From: Siderastrea siderea
Lineage: Eukaryota; Cnidaria; Anthozoa; Scleractinia; Rhizangiidae
DNA length: 64,000 bases
Direction of reading: 5' to 3'
NCBI GenBank assembly: GCA_964030785.1
Contig: OZ034970.1
Location: 38,181,901-38,245,900, forward strand
The position numbers and the translations under genes were made by a program. Under the pieces are notes generated by a model. It saw only the letters and a program-made list of their open reading frames with translations, did not search any database and was not told where the DNA came from. Below, one piece after another: positions 9,216 through 21,257 of the stretch. Each line of letters starts with the position of its first letter. The first letter of the stretch is position 1.

Positions 9216-11263
9216 GCTGGACCTAGAATCCTGACACTCAAGATCTCACCAAGGAACTGAAAGTTTTCCGTGTATCAACTACGGTGCCAAAAATTTGTGC
9301 TGCGTTGTCACTTAAATAAACTTGTCGATGTGCGTTTTTTACTATTAACTCAACAACTAGATTGCGGAGGGGACTGCGGACCACTCAACATGGACTTCGA
9401 GTACGTTTATACTTTTTGTAAACTTGTTTATATACCTGGACACAGAATAAAATTCTGGCTAGATTAAATAATTTGTACCAATTCTGCAGGAAGAATTGGC
9501 TCGAAATAAATAATGCTTGCACCCTGAGAGCCAGAAAGTTACTGAGCGAGACTCCATCTGCAAAATCACTCGATTTTCCAGACACGTTTTGAAGACTAGA
9601 GCTCACACTTTTTTTTCCCAAATCAGCTCTAAACTGATGGAAATACGTTGCTAAGTCCACGGATTAAAAAAGTTGAGTGAGTGAAACTGATTGTAACAGT
9701 GTAATATTTACGCTAGTTTGCTATATGTCCAGTCCCATGTTTCAAGTTCGTATTCCGCAATCCGAAAGTCCCTTGTCCGCAGTCCTGAAATCAGAAATTT
9801 TTACTGACCTGTTTGTTTACAGCACAAGTCGTGAAGAAAGAAGTCCAAAAATATAGCGACTGGATTTCGGTACCTTTTTAATACATCTCTACTGTGTCGT
9901 CTTTGTATCCTGTGATGAACAAAGAGACTGTATGTTGCACATCTTATAATCCTACAAAGGGTTCGACGGAAAGAGGTATTTATACAAGAGACCACAAGAA
10001 GGTAGGCTTCGATAGGCGTCAAATGAGGTGAGATCTCAGGTCAAGGAGCGTAAGAATAGATGCTGATATAGCAGAATGGGGAAGAACAGGCTACTGTATG
10101 TAGAAATATAATCAGATTTCGCTTTACTTGGGTAGAAATATTGATAAATTAAGCGACCACAATAAAACAACAAGTCATCCGACTGGAATCAGAGCATATG
10201 TCACGCAAGTCACCATTGGCGAAAATGGCTCACTAAACTTCGAAACAATTTCTAGTCTCAGAATCGCATTCTGCCGCAAATTTTAATTGCATAATTCTAG
10301 GAAATGGTTCTTCGTCTATGCCTAGAAAGGGTTCTCAGGTCTGGCCTAGGTGCCTCAATTGAGAATTTTGTATAGTTTTAAAAGCACCATTTCGTGCAGT
10401 TCGAGTCACGTATTCAATATACTTCATTCATCAGCTTCAATTTAATGCGATTTCTATCGGGAAAATGTCCAAATGACACAGGAGTAGTAAAAAGAAGTAC
10501 AAAGCTATCAAATGAGTGTAAATTTGAAGGTTGTGATGGTGTAAAGTTTTTTTGAACGATAATTGAAAAACCCTGTACAACAGCTCCAAAATAGGCAAAT
10601 TCTAGGCGCTTTATACGGTATACTAACAATTAAATCCTCAAAACCGGAATAAAATAAACTTTTGGATCATTTCAACTGCATTTTAGTAGTAGGGATAGGT
10701 AGTAGTATTTCTGGTAGAAATTTGAAGGAAATCTATTTTGGAGACCAAGATCGAGTGGAACACTCTTAGGGAGACGGCCTTTTAATCCTTCTTCACCCTC
10801 AGGCACCCGAGCAATTTTCTATGTTGACAAATGATTTGACCGTTTTTAGGCGCACGGAAACTTTTCTTCTCTATGCGACGGCAGTGACTTTTGAAGAGCG
10901 GTGTAGTGAGCGTCTGAAGACGCAAATCAGAAACCTGCATCGAGAAAGGTCAAACATATATAAGAAAATAATTTTTTTAGAATCACAACAAGAGGCGTTT
11001 AAGGTCGGGACGCAGCACTAGCCGACATGTTTCAAGGATATTTCATGGCGACAGGTCGCAAAGACAATCCACACGTGTGATCGACGTGCAGTTTAAGAGA
11101 GGCGGCTATCGCAGAGACCTGTCCACTCGAGCCATGGACAGATCACCTTCAGTTATGGCATGGATTGGCAGTGGATCCTTTAACAAACAGCTACAAAGCG
11201 GGGAAGGAAGACAGATCTTGCCAGGTTCGCCCGGCCCATCGACAATCGAGGCTTCTTTTGTTC
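9216..11263. other. Host intergenic/intronic DNA, no supported gene
   Basis: AT-rich unique-looking DNA with only short random frames. No RNA gene, clear repeat or exon was recognised. Confidence 0.5.
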
Positions 11264-14150
11264 CTATTGTTAAAATGCACTTAAAAGCAGAAAAATCGCC
11301 TGAATCTTCTAAAACACGCTGTTAATTGCCAAAAACAGCTCGATGAAACACGTGAAAGAAGGGTCTGGAAATTAAGTGTTTTTTACCAACGCATGGACAC
11401 GAGCAAATTTTAGATTTTCCAATTCTCAGTTTCGAGGGGAACGCCGTCTGTCGTTTATTTTCATTTTTTAATTTGTGTTTCCGTTTTTCTCCCCATTTCC
11501 AGAGGATCTTCTGCGCAAAAGAACGTCCAAAATCTGGAACTCGCAAATTTGGTTTAACGGACAATATCTACTGAGCAGAGCAGACGCTAGTTACTGCGAG
11601 TTTAGAAACTGCGCAAAATAGGTGCATAATGACTGATGCTCCTTTTAACAACAGAGTTTCTTTGGGCAAGTCCAAAAGATTTGTCATGCTCCACCTGTTT
11701 CATTTTTGAGGCCAGTGCAGCCATCAAACTAGAATTTGTGCGATAAGAGGGATGATACATCCAACTTAATCATTCATAGCACATCGGTTGACTTAATAAA
11801 TTAATACAGATAAGAAATTTATTTTTTTTATGAAGTTTCGTTAATTGTCGCAGAAGAGACACATGTTGTTTTTCAGTTGTTTATGCTCTTTATATTGATT
11901 GAAAATTGCGATTGGCCATTGACAGGTGGCTTTTGATGTTTGTACGCAGTTTTCATGGCAACTCATGACCAATTATTTAAACATCGTTTAGTCAGGGCTT
12001 CATAAAACCATAACGGAACTCAAATTTGAAATGGTCAGCCCGAATATGTAGTCGTCATTTGCCGTAAACAGCATTTGGAAAAAACAACAATGTGTGTTCT
12101 CCCGCGTTTTCTAGAATGCGCCGATAAGGGGCTGGGTCAGAGAATGTACTATCGCGTTAGGCATCCATCGAGCAATATCGCCATGCACCTTCAGCCATGG
12201 CAGTTGGCACGAGTCATGTTTAAGAATTAACGCTAGTAAAAGATACAATTCTATTAACACTGATAATAACCCTTAGGAACGTCTGATAAACTAAGGAACT
12301 TCGTCCAACTTTGAAGAAAAGCCAGGCAGTTGTTATGCTATAGCCGTTCGAAAATATACGTTTTTATATCGAAATATTTGTTTCTCTATTAGTATTTAAA
12401 TACGCGTTTGGATATAACAAATTTAGTTCGTTTTCGGTATGCGTGCAGTTTTTCATCAAAAGAATAAATGGACTTTCTCTTTGACAGGTGTCTGTGGTGA
12501 TAAGCTTACGTGTGTCCGTAGTTTTCTAAACAATTTGATACAAATTCGTGTCATTCTGATCTAAAATTGTTGATACATCTTTTAAAGTCTCAAAAAGTAG
12601 CTTAATTGTGAATACCTATGTCGGGTTTTAATTCTCAGTTCTAATGGTAAATGCATGGCATTACTAAGAATAGCATTGCCATGAAGGCAAATTCGCCATT
12701 CAACAACGTCCTAACCACAAAAGGGAAGCAATTATGTTCTTACGACAATACCCAACAATGCTAGTTGAATTTTAATCGACAGTACTGACGCTTGATGATC
12801 TCCAGTTTGTTAACATTGACATTATAGAGTGTTATTTTTCAATAGCGAAATATTAGAATTGCTTTTGAGATTGCTATCTCTATGTGACAAAGCTCTTGCA
12901 CAACTCCTGTTATCATAAATTACACGTTTCACTCAGCTTTCACGATAATAATTCACCCTAGTGAGTCTTGCTTTCTCCTGACACCTGCTGGTTGGTATAA
13001 TGCATTCAACGGTATCTAAAATAAACCGAAAACCAGGTTGAATTAGCTTCCTTAACTTTTAAATGTTGTCTAAAAATACTTTATTTTGTTTGAAATCGTT
13101 TTTAAAGGTGCACATAGGGCGCACTTTACACCATACACTCACCATACACTCATACACTCATCGAAAATCTAATCCACATCATTTAATTAAGTATTTTAAA
13201 AATGAACTAAAAATATCGTTAAGTTTTTAAGGAATTTCAGCATAAAGACTTGTTAAACTTATTAAGCATAGGGATTCAGCTCCAGTTTTACCACCAGGTG
13301 GCCTTACGACAATGAGTTTTTTTTTTCCTACTTTCTAATTGTAATTTTAACAAATCATTTCCTCCAAACCCAAATAGGTTTATCTTTTAATGATTAGTTT
13401 TGAAACGTTTACGTCTTCTTTTTTGAACAAATAATAACGGGGAAGTTTTGGCTTTTTAAACATGTAGAGCGCTAAGAAAGATAGGTGTTGGCTTAATGAA
13501 GCATTCCCTGTCCGGTCGATGTCGCCATTAGTTCAACCTGCTAACCACAAAGAGAGCTATTATTTTTTACATATAAAACAAGAGAAACATTTATCACTGG
13601 AACTGACGTTTAATGAGCTGCTATTGGCTGACACTGACATTTCAGCGTTTTAACCAAAAAGGAATTCTCAAAATTGCGGTTAAAAAGGCAGTTCCTTGTG
13701 ACACAGCTTATATTGCTACGTGCACCGCGAGGACAAAACACTTAGAGCGCTTGCCGTTCAAACTGACAAACTTGTCGCCCAAAGATCAAGATAAGGTACT
13801 CTAGTCGACCATGTTCTCTTCCTTGATGTGCTGGCTTCTCTTCTTCGTGTTGTCTTCTTTGATACCTGAAGTGGCCTCTGCACAAGGTTAGCCAGTTGCC
13901 ATTTAAATAATTGTTCAAAGATGTCCCAGTACTTGTTTTTTTTAAAGGCGTTTTTTACAGAGAAACATTATTTTAGTTGTACCTATAAACCGAACGTGAT
14001 GGTTTTGTTGGAAATTCTGCCTACTCTCACTGGAAAACACAACTACAAATTTTTATAAATATGCAGCATGAGAAGTAAAGTAGCAATAATAGTAAAGTAA
14101 AGTAAATGTGAAGCTAAAGGCGAAATAAGCTGTACTGTAAATTATTTTTC
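11264..14150 (+). repeat. Paralogous promoter/first-exon segment, copy A
   Basis: Shares long, collinear similarity with 15429-17330 (copy B) and 55735-59480 (copy C). Examples are the string around GCAGAAAAATCGCCTGAATC (11287), the block near CCGTAAACAGCATTTGG (12063) and the signal-peptide exon at 13811. Copies A and C share an internal part (about 12790-13520) that copy B lacks. Interpreted as the upstream region and first exon of a tandemly duplicated secreted-protein gene. Confidence 0.75.
13811..13886 (+). CDS. Signal-peptide exon, copy A (secreted skeletal-matrix-like gene)
   Basis: ATG followed by a typical secretory leader (MFSSLMCWLLFFVLSSLIPE then VASAQ) and a donor CAAG|GTTAGC at 13886/13887. 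The exon ends in phase 1, matching the phase needed by the PAN exon at 48433. Closely similar exons occur at 17024 and 59212. Copy A could be an alternative first exon or the remnant of a lost gene copy, since copy B lies between it and the next PAN exon. Confidence 0.65.
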
Positions 14151-15428
14151 CGTTAGGAGCCTTCCTGGCAAATTTTGTGAATAACCAATACTGGAACTTC
14201 TTAAAATCAGCGGAAACGAAAAAAAGAATGGAAAGAAATGTTCAACGAAACGCTTTCGAGTCCCGAAAGGCTAATTATAAACCACCTTAACTTAAAAGGA
14301 AAAGGCCATCCCTATGATTACGGTTGTTCCTTCAGTGTATCGTTAAACGGACCATGATGACCCACCCGTGCCAGAAACAGTTAACAAATTGACGTCAGTT
14401 TTTTATGCGTCTGTCCTCTTATTGATGACAAATTTCGTCATAACATTGTCAAAGTGTTGTAGATTCACGAGCCGCAGGCGAGTGGATCTACAACAAACTT
14501 TGACAATGTTATGACGAAATTTATCATCAATAAGAGGACAGACGCATAAAAAACTGACGTCAATTTGTTTTTTACAATAACAAAAATCCAAAACTGATTT
14601 TCAAACGGAAGAAAGAAATGCTATCTAGAGTCAATGGAAGATGCGATTGCCGTAGAATCTGAATTTTATCGCTGTAATTCGGAAAATCACAGGCTCGTAA
14701 ATTAAAACTTTAGTAAGAATAGGTCAGAAATACAAGGACAAATTCGAATTGCTCAACTAACCTTTAATCCAGTGAAAACTGTTCACAAAATAATCCGTTA
14801 AAACACGGTTCAGCTTAATTTCATCAACAGCACAAATTCCTGCTCACCGCCGATTTTCATGTCTGAATCCACATTAAACATCCTCATCTTTTCGCTCTAA
14901 GGTTGCAATGGTTTCTTCAGTTTTAAGCCATAAATGTTAGATGACTTCCTCATTGACGACTACTAGATTTGTGGTACAATTCTCGCCTCATCAAGAACGC
15001 AGCACTTAAAAGTTTGACAAAACTTTTGCTGATTGTGTCAGCTTTACGTGTTTCATCCGTCTGTACTCTTATTGACGATAAAAATTAGCCAATCAGCGCG
15101 CGAGAATTCGCTCAGTTATTGTAAAAAAGAAAGAATTTCGTTTATTTAGGCTATACCTCAGGTAAAACGCTTTGGCTTGTATATTGCTTTCTTGTTTCCA
15201 TTTTGACCCACTAAGAAACTGAAGAGTTAAAAAGTTAAAAAGTCGTTGCTCAATAATTTTTTCTATTGGGAGTAATCATTTTAAGCTATGATTCTGTGTA
15301 CAGTTTCCACAACAATAACAAAGCTGTGGAACTAATTGAATGGCAGCAATATATATTTTGACACATAATCTTGTTTTTTCGTTCTAAGTAAGACTTTGGC
15401 TAATTTTCGAAGTGGAGCTGGCAGTGTT
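14151..15428. other. Host non-coding DNA with one foldback element
   Basis: Intron-like sequence downstream of signal exon A. Apart from the palindromic element at 14383-14569 no feature was recognised. Confidence 0.5.
14383..14569. mobile_element. Palindromic foldback/MITE element
   Basis: Arms of 88 bp (14383-14470 and 14482-14569) are nearly perfect inverted copies around an 11-nt centre. Termini contain TGACGTCA. The short frame across it is a consequence of the palindrome. Part of the arm sequence (GTCTGTACTCTTATTGACGA) recurs in weaker form near 15058. Confidence 0.85.
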
Positions 15429-17330
15429 TCTATTGTTAAAATGCTCTTAAAGGCAGAAAAATCGCCTGAATCTTCTAAAACACGCTGTTAATTGCCAAAA
15501 ATAGCTCGATGAAACACGAGCGAATTTTAGATTTGCCAATTTTCAGTTTCAAGGGGAACGCTGTTTGTTGCTTATTTTCATTTTTTAATTTGTATTTTCG
15601 TTTTTCTCCCCATTTCCAGAGGATCTTCCGAGGAAAAGAACGTCCTAAATCCAAAAGATTTGTCATATTCCAGTTGTTTTATTCTTGAGGCCAGTGCTGC
15701 CATCAAACTAGGATTTGTGCGATAGGAGGGATGATACATCCAACGTAATCATTCATAGTACATCGATGGACTTAATAAATTATTTCAGATAAGAAATTTA
15801 ACTTTTGTAGTTTCGTTAATTGTCGCAGAAGAGATACATGTTGTTTTTCAATTGTTTATGCTCTTTATGTTGATTGGAAACTAGCTAATATTGAAGTTGA
15901 GATTGCCCATTGACAGGTGGCTTTTGATGTTTATACGCGGTTTTCATGGCAACTCACGGCCGATTATTTAAACGTCGTTTAGTCAGGGTTTCACAAAACC
16001 ATGACTGAACTCAAATTTGAAGTGGTCGACCCGAATATGTAGGCGTCATTTGCCGTAAACAGCATTTGGAAAAAGCAGCAATGTCTATTCTCTTGCCTTT
16101 TCAAGAATGCGCCAATAAGGGGCTGGGTCAGAAAATGTTCTACCGCGTTAGGCATCCATCGAGCAATATCGCTATTCACCTTCAGCCACGGCAGTTGGCA
16201 GTCATGTTTAAGAAGTTACGCCAGTAAAAGATACAATTCCATCAACACTGACAATTACCCTTAGGAACATCTGATAAACTAAGAAACTTTGTCCAACTTT
16301 GAAGAAAAGCCAGGCAGTTGTTATGCTATAGCCGTTCGAAAATATTACGTTTTTATATCGAAATATTTGTTTCTCTATTAGTATTTAAATACGCGTTTGG
16401 ATATACCAAATTAAGTTCGTTTTCGGTATGCGTGCAGTTTTTCATCAAAAGAATAAATGGACTTTCTCTTTGACAGGTGTCTGTGGTGATAAGCTTAGTC
16501 CGTAGTTTTCGAAACAATTTGATGCAAATTCGTGTCATTCTGATCTAAAATTGTTGATACATCTTTAGTCTCAAGAAGAAATTTAACTGTGAATACCTAT
16601 GTCGGATTCTTATTCTCAGCTGTGATGGGAGATGCCTGGTATTACTAAGCACAGCATTGCCAAAAAGCCAACATCCCTATTCAACGTTCCAACCACAAAA
16701 GGGAAGCAATGATGTTTTCACGACAATGCTCAACAATGCTAGTCGAATATCGCCATAAGTTCAACCTGCTAACCACAAAGAAGGCAAATATTTTTTGCAT
16801 ATAATACAAGAGGAATGTTTATCACTGTATCTGACGTTTAATGAACTGGTATTGGCTGACACTGACATTTCAGAGTTATATCAAAAAAGGAATTCTTAAA
16901 AGGTGTTCCTTGTGAGAGCTTATATTGTTACACGCATTTCGAGGACAAAACACTTAGAGAACTTCCCGTTTAAACTGACAAACTTGTCGTCCAAAACTGA
17001 AGATAAGATACTTCTGACCGGCCATGTTTTCTTCCTTGATAAGCTGGTTGGTCTTGTTTGTGTTGTCTTCAGAAGCGGCCTATGTACAAGGTAAGCCAGT
17101 TTCCTTTTAGTTAATTGTTCAAGGATGTTGCTGTTCTTGTTTTCAAAGCCACTTTTACAGAGAAACATTTAGTTGCACCTATAAACCGAACTTTATTGCC
17201 TTGTTAGAAATTCTGTCTACCCTAACTGCAAAAAAGAACCAGCCAATTATACTAATATGCAGCATGAGAAGTAAAAGAAATAAAAAATAAAGTAAAGTAA
17301 AATTTGGCTTTATTCGAAGTTAGAAGTGTG
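15429..17330 (+). repeat. Paralogous promoter/first-exon segment, copy B
   Basis: Collinear with copy A (11264-14150) but lacks about 750 bp present in A and C. Ends with the signal exon at 17024 and the start of the following intron. Confidence 0.75.
17024..17090 (+). CDS. Signal-peptide exon, copy B; likely exon 1 of the gene at 48433-54797
   Basis: ATG at 17024 starts a short secretory leader (MFSSLISWLVLFVLSSEAAY) and ends CAAG|GTAAGC at 17090/17091 with a consensus donor in phase 1. This is the nearest upstream signal exon to the PAN exon at 48433 and the phases agree. If used, intron 1 is about 31 kb and contains the whole 22-kb Polinton. Confidence 0.65.
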
Positions 17331-17637
17331 AAGCTAACGTCGAAAAAACCTGCACTCTGAAACAACTCTCCGTCACGAGCTTTACTTGCAAATTGTGTGA
17401 ATTACCAAAATTGAAAGTTCCAAAACTAGCCCGGCCAAACTCAAAAAACAAAAAATGTTCTAGCAAAGCTAGAAGGGAAAGGTAATGTTAATGTTAAAGG
17501 AAACTGGAAGTTCTGTTATTTGAACAAGTTCCTTTTTTAACCATTTCATTCAATTAAAATAAAAACAAACAAATAAATAAATAAATTGGAATTTGAAGCG
17601 GCATCTCCACAAAGTGGCTATTCGTCCACTGATTCCA
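17284..17637. repeat. 354-bp source segment copied at 45861-46214
   Basis: This intronic segment is present again, same length and almost base-for-base, at 45861-46214; I see one difference, TACTTGCAA against TACTAGCAA. The copy lies beyond the Polinton. Confidence 0.85.
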
Positions 17638-17979
17638 GATCGAAGTGGATTTTGGAAGGGTTGGTTTTTGTGGAGAGAGGAAAACCGGAGTACCCGAAGA
17701 AAAACCTCGGAGCAAGGACGAGAACCAACAACAAACTCAGCCCACATAATGGTTTTCTTTTCGACTTAGCAAGGACTTGACTAGTTGCAAACGCTTTAAG
17801 AGGGGATGTCCACTAACATCGAGCGAGTGGCGGCACATGATGAAAAATAAAATTCCCTCATAAATTTTCCACGGATACCCTATAGCAATCTAAGAAACGT
17901 GGTGGAATTTTTTTCTTGAAAATTTTTTTTTAAGCCCGAAAAAAAAATTTAACATGATTACGCCACACGTGTCCTGTAA

Positions 17980-18420
17980 ACACGCGAAATAAACGTGTAT
18001 CATACCTTCTCGTAAACTTCGCTCTGTTTGATTTGCACCCCAGAAAACCCCCATTTTAAGCATGGAAGTTTGCTTATAAAGTGTGTAGGAAGTAATTGAG
18101 TCCTGTTTTAGATCTGTGAATTAATTTTCAAGGTCATGGCGAGCCGCTGAAAATCACTAAAATTCGCTTGCTTTGAATCCTCAATTTGGCACAGTTTTTC
18201 AAGAGAAAGTTTTCCTCCCCGGTAAAACACCAAATCACTTGAAATTCAGAATTCTTGAAAGACGAAATACCATTCTAAAATCAGGTTTAAAAATTAGTTT
18301 CGGGCTTTTTATCAGCGCCGAGTACAAACGCTCTCAAAATCCTGATAATCACAACATTAACCTGGCAACCAGTACAAACAATAGGCGCGTGCCTCCGACC
18401 GAATAGCCGAAAACTTGGAA
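17980..18420 (+). repeat. Dispersed repeat, inverted partner at 44440-44860
   Basis: Contains CGTAAACTTCGCTCTGTTTG and a frame reading FGTVFQEKVFLPGKTPNHLK; the reverse complement of 44440-44860 carries near-identical sequence. The predicted peptide similarity may only reflect DNA similarity. No known protein family was recognised. Confidence 0.75.
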
Positions 18421-20160
18421 TTTTTTTCTTGTGTCCTTTGGTATTTGGATGAAAAGTACAGGATAAAGGTCATATCTAGCTTACCTTGAATAAGATTTTG
18501 TCTAAATGTCAGGTTTTGTCAAGTTTTAGGTGTACTGTCCAAGGGCCATCTTGACGCGTGAAATCGACCGTTATCTCCTGGTATCTCCAGATTGACTTTC
18601 AACTAATGAATAAAGACTCCGCCAACACATTCGCATCCCTTAACGAATGGCAAATGAATTTTTAAAATCTCCCAGTGTTAATTCCCTCAAGAAACTAAAT
18701 AACTTTGCAGTGATCTCAACATTCATCTCAGAAACCGCACTGTTATTATGGTCTGATTTAACTAAATTTGTCTGTCACGCAACGGGTTCTGGTCAAGTCA
18801 CAGGATAGGTTTTGGTGATGGATTGCAAAAATGGGAAAAAAATCGAAAGATTAGGACGTCTGAAATAACTTAAGCTATGAAAAAAATTACACAAGATAGA
18901 AGGCGATGTAAATAGTGATGGCGTTTGTTTCAGCAACTCGACCGGAATGATCCTTTCCCGTTTTCATCCCAGATGCCGGACTGCCTCAATGTAAAAACAA
19001 ACCGCAGAGATAGCTGAATTTTTTTCCAGGATTTAAACTAAAGCATATCGAAGGTTAACAAAGAAGGCATCCATTTGTTTTTTACAAGTTTTCTGAAAAT
19101 TTGAAGTTCACTTTTCTCTATAATCGTAAGTTTTCAATGCGTAGCACTTGGCTACAAGTGTGTTTGTTTACTTACATTCCGTCCTCCTGCTTGGTGTCAT
19201 GTTACACCGCCGAAGTTATGCCTGAAATATCTTTCGACTAGTAAAATAGAGTGATACTACATATGACGGGACTATTCACTACGCAATTCTGACCTGTGAA
19301 AAGGAAGTTGCCGATTACATAGATGTACATTTTGTGACGCTCTGGCGAGAGGAAAAAATTGTCACGTGTTCACTAGAAGCAGAAAGTATTAGCTTCCGAT
19401 AGTCTAAAATAGCAAATTTCAAGAGTTCGACTTTTCAAGTCTAATTAATTTCACGGTGAAGGATTTCAATATTACTTGCAAGCCACCAGTGTTGCGTCGA
19501 AGAAGGCGCCTCGAGAAGCTGCCATTTGCTGAAATAATTTTCTTGTTGGAAATCAGGCGTGTGAGAATTTCAGGTGCGGCATTATTGGAAACGAGGCAAA
19601 ATGTCTTAAGTGCGGATCGGCTTTGAGTAAATGTTCAAAAACTGATAATTTTCGTTAAAAAAAAAGAAAAAAAAAGGAAAACGCCAGATTTAACACGCAG
19701 CAGTTGTAGAGCGCTTCCTCTATATCGCACCATTGTAAAAGGATAGGTTCTTTGGAGTTCTCGCAGACAGGATCCCTGTTACCGAGTACAATAGCCAATC
19801 AAACCATTATCTCCCTTGGCTGCGAATAGAGGTCACTTATTCTTTTCAGAAACTAGCTGCAGGCGTTTGCGCCTCTTACAAGCGATATGAACAAGCAGTT
19901 GCTGTTCCAGTTGGAAAAAAGACTTTTCGGGTCACACTTGCAGTGTTGGAATCAGCGATATCCACTCAGAAGTTGAGCTTCGTTGATTTTCTTTTATCAC
20001 GCGCAAAAGTATTTTTAATTAGTATTCTTAACATGGACCATTTGCCCAGCCCATCGCTCTTGTCTGGGAATAGCGCAGAGGGAACTAATCAACGTTGGTC
20101 ATGTTGAGTTCTACCAGGGCTGTCTAAGTATGCCTCGAACGGGAAAGTGAGAAAAGCAGA
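18421..20160. other. Host non-coding DNA, nothing recognised
   Basis: No gene, RNA or clear repeat was seen. A short A-rich run lies near 19658-19680. Confidence 0.5.
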
Positions 20161-20162
20161 CC

Positions 20163-20721
20163 GTGGAAATGGCAAGTCGGAGTCCAAAGCTATTTTGCAA
20201 CACATCGGTGTCTTCCGTCCAGTGGGCTCTGGTAAGTACACTTTTTTCTCATACCCACTTTTGTGCATTCCTCGCTGTGATGGCAGAGGTCATTAAGCAG
20301 ATTAATACTACCATACCAGCCCTGAAGACAGTCAGCTTCCGGCAAGACAGCGCTGGCTGCTACCACTGTAGGGCCTGCAGGGCTACCATAGTTTGCGCAG
20401 GAGTACTAGGAGCAGAGCTGGGCGTGGTGTTCAAACTCTTGGCTCCCTTCCCTCCCCATGGAAGGAAGGGAGCCTGCGACCGCAACGCTGGTGGAGACTA
20501 AGTCGGATACATTTGTCCTCCTAAACTCCGGACACGATATCAAGATCCCGGTGGAGAACCATCCTTATGTGTCATCCGGTGCGCGTCCATTGCAAGCCCG
20601 TTTAGTTACCACTTGGAAGATCGATGGTGTGAATATACAGTTTTCTAAAGAAAGAATCCGTCCGTGTATGAAGAGCATATGGCGTGGGACCTATAAGACC
20701 AATAACTGCGCTGAAATCTAA
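20163..20721 (+). pseudogene. Fragment of a repetitive cnidarian gene at the left Polinton junction
   Basis: Two plus-strand frames carry family-like pieces. The first has FLAVMAEVIKQINTTIPALK, QDSAGCYHC and KGACDR; the second has LNSGHDIKIP and TWKIDGV. The change of frame near 20480 and internal stops show decay. I associate these strings with the C-terminal half of the same large repetitive cnidarian family whose N-terminal half seems to lie at 7482-9215; this is recollection, not a search. The Polinton target duplication begins 3 nt after the last frame. Confidence 0.45.
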
Positions 20722-20723
20722 GG

Positions 20724-20729
20724 CCCTGT
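20724..20729. repeat. Target-site duplication CCCTGT, left copy
   Basis: CCCTGT directly precedes the terminal AGTAGTAAACTGGG; an identical CCCTGT directly follows the right terminus at 42783-42788. A 6-bp duplication is diagnostic of Polinton integration. Confidence 0.95.
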
Positions 20730-21060
20730 AGTAGTAAACTGGGCTCGTTTGGGCCCTAATGCTGGCTTCTGATTGGTCGAGAGCGATCACGTGACCAGAG
20801 GAACTTCCGGTGGGGGAAACCACTGACCAGTGGGTAAAAAAGGGATCGCGGGCTCATGGGAACCGGAAGTCACGTGTTTTGGAATGGGAAACCGCTGACC
20901 AGTTGGAAAAAAAAGGATGGCGGGCTCATACAACCGGAAGTCACGTGTTTTGGAATGAGAAACCGCTGGCGAGTATGAAAAAGGGATCGTGGGCTCAAGA
21001 GGAAGTAAAACCGCTGAGAAAACGCGGGCTCAAAGTCCAAAGTCCAATTTTTGGAACGGG
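20730..21060 (+). repeat. Left terminal inverted repeat with three internal ~71-bp units
   Basis: The first about 150 bp match the right terminus in inverted orientation. Inside are three units starting at about 20815, 20886 and 20957 (GAAACC[A/G]CTG…GGGCTCA…), each of the first two ending in CCGGAAGTCACGTGTTTT. The right repeat has only two units, so one unit was gained or lost. CACGTG E-boxes and CCGGAAGT ETS-type sites are repeated with the unit. Confidence 0.9.
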
Positions 21061-21216
21061 GGTGACCCATATATGGCCCAGATATGGATTTGATATGGGT
21101 TTGATATGGCACAAGCCCAATTCAAGCATCGGGGGTGGTCCTTGACCCATATATGGCCCATATATGGATTTGATATGGTTTTGATATGGCACAAGTCCAA
21201 TTCAAGCATCGGGGGT
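21061..21216 (+). promoter_or_regulatory. Two ~80-bp direct repeats with CArG boxes
   Basis: Two copies of a unit (about 21061-21140 and 21143-21216) containing GACCCATATATGGCCC, GATATGG strings and ATTCAAGCATCGGGGGT. CCATATATGG, a perfect serum-response-factor CArG sequence, occurs at 21067-21076, 21147-21156 and 21158-21167. The unit lies just upstream of the first gene and is absent from the right end. Regulatory function is inferred. Confidence 0.55.
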
Positions 21217-21219
21217 AGG

Positions 21220-21227
21220 TATAAAAG
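21220..21227 (+). promoter_or_regulatory. TATA box of the first penton-like gene
   Basis: TATAAAAG 31-38 bp before the ATG at 21258, so the 5' untranslated leader would be only a few bases long. Confidence 0.65.
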
Positions 21228-21257
21228 GGTAAACCCTAGGGTTAGGGAGTAATCACG

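Noticed and set aside
14403..14591. 62-codon frame
   Set aside because: Created by the long palindrome 14383-14569.
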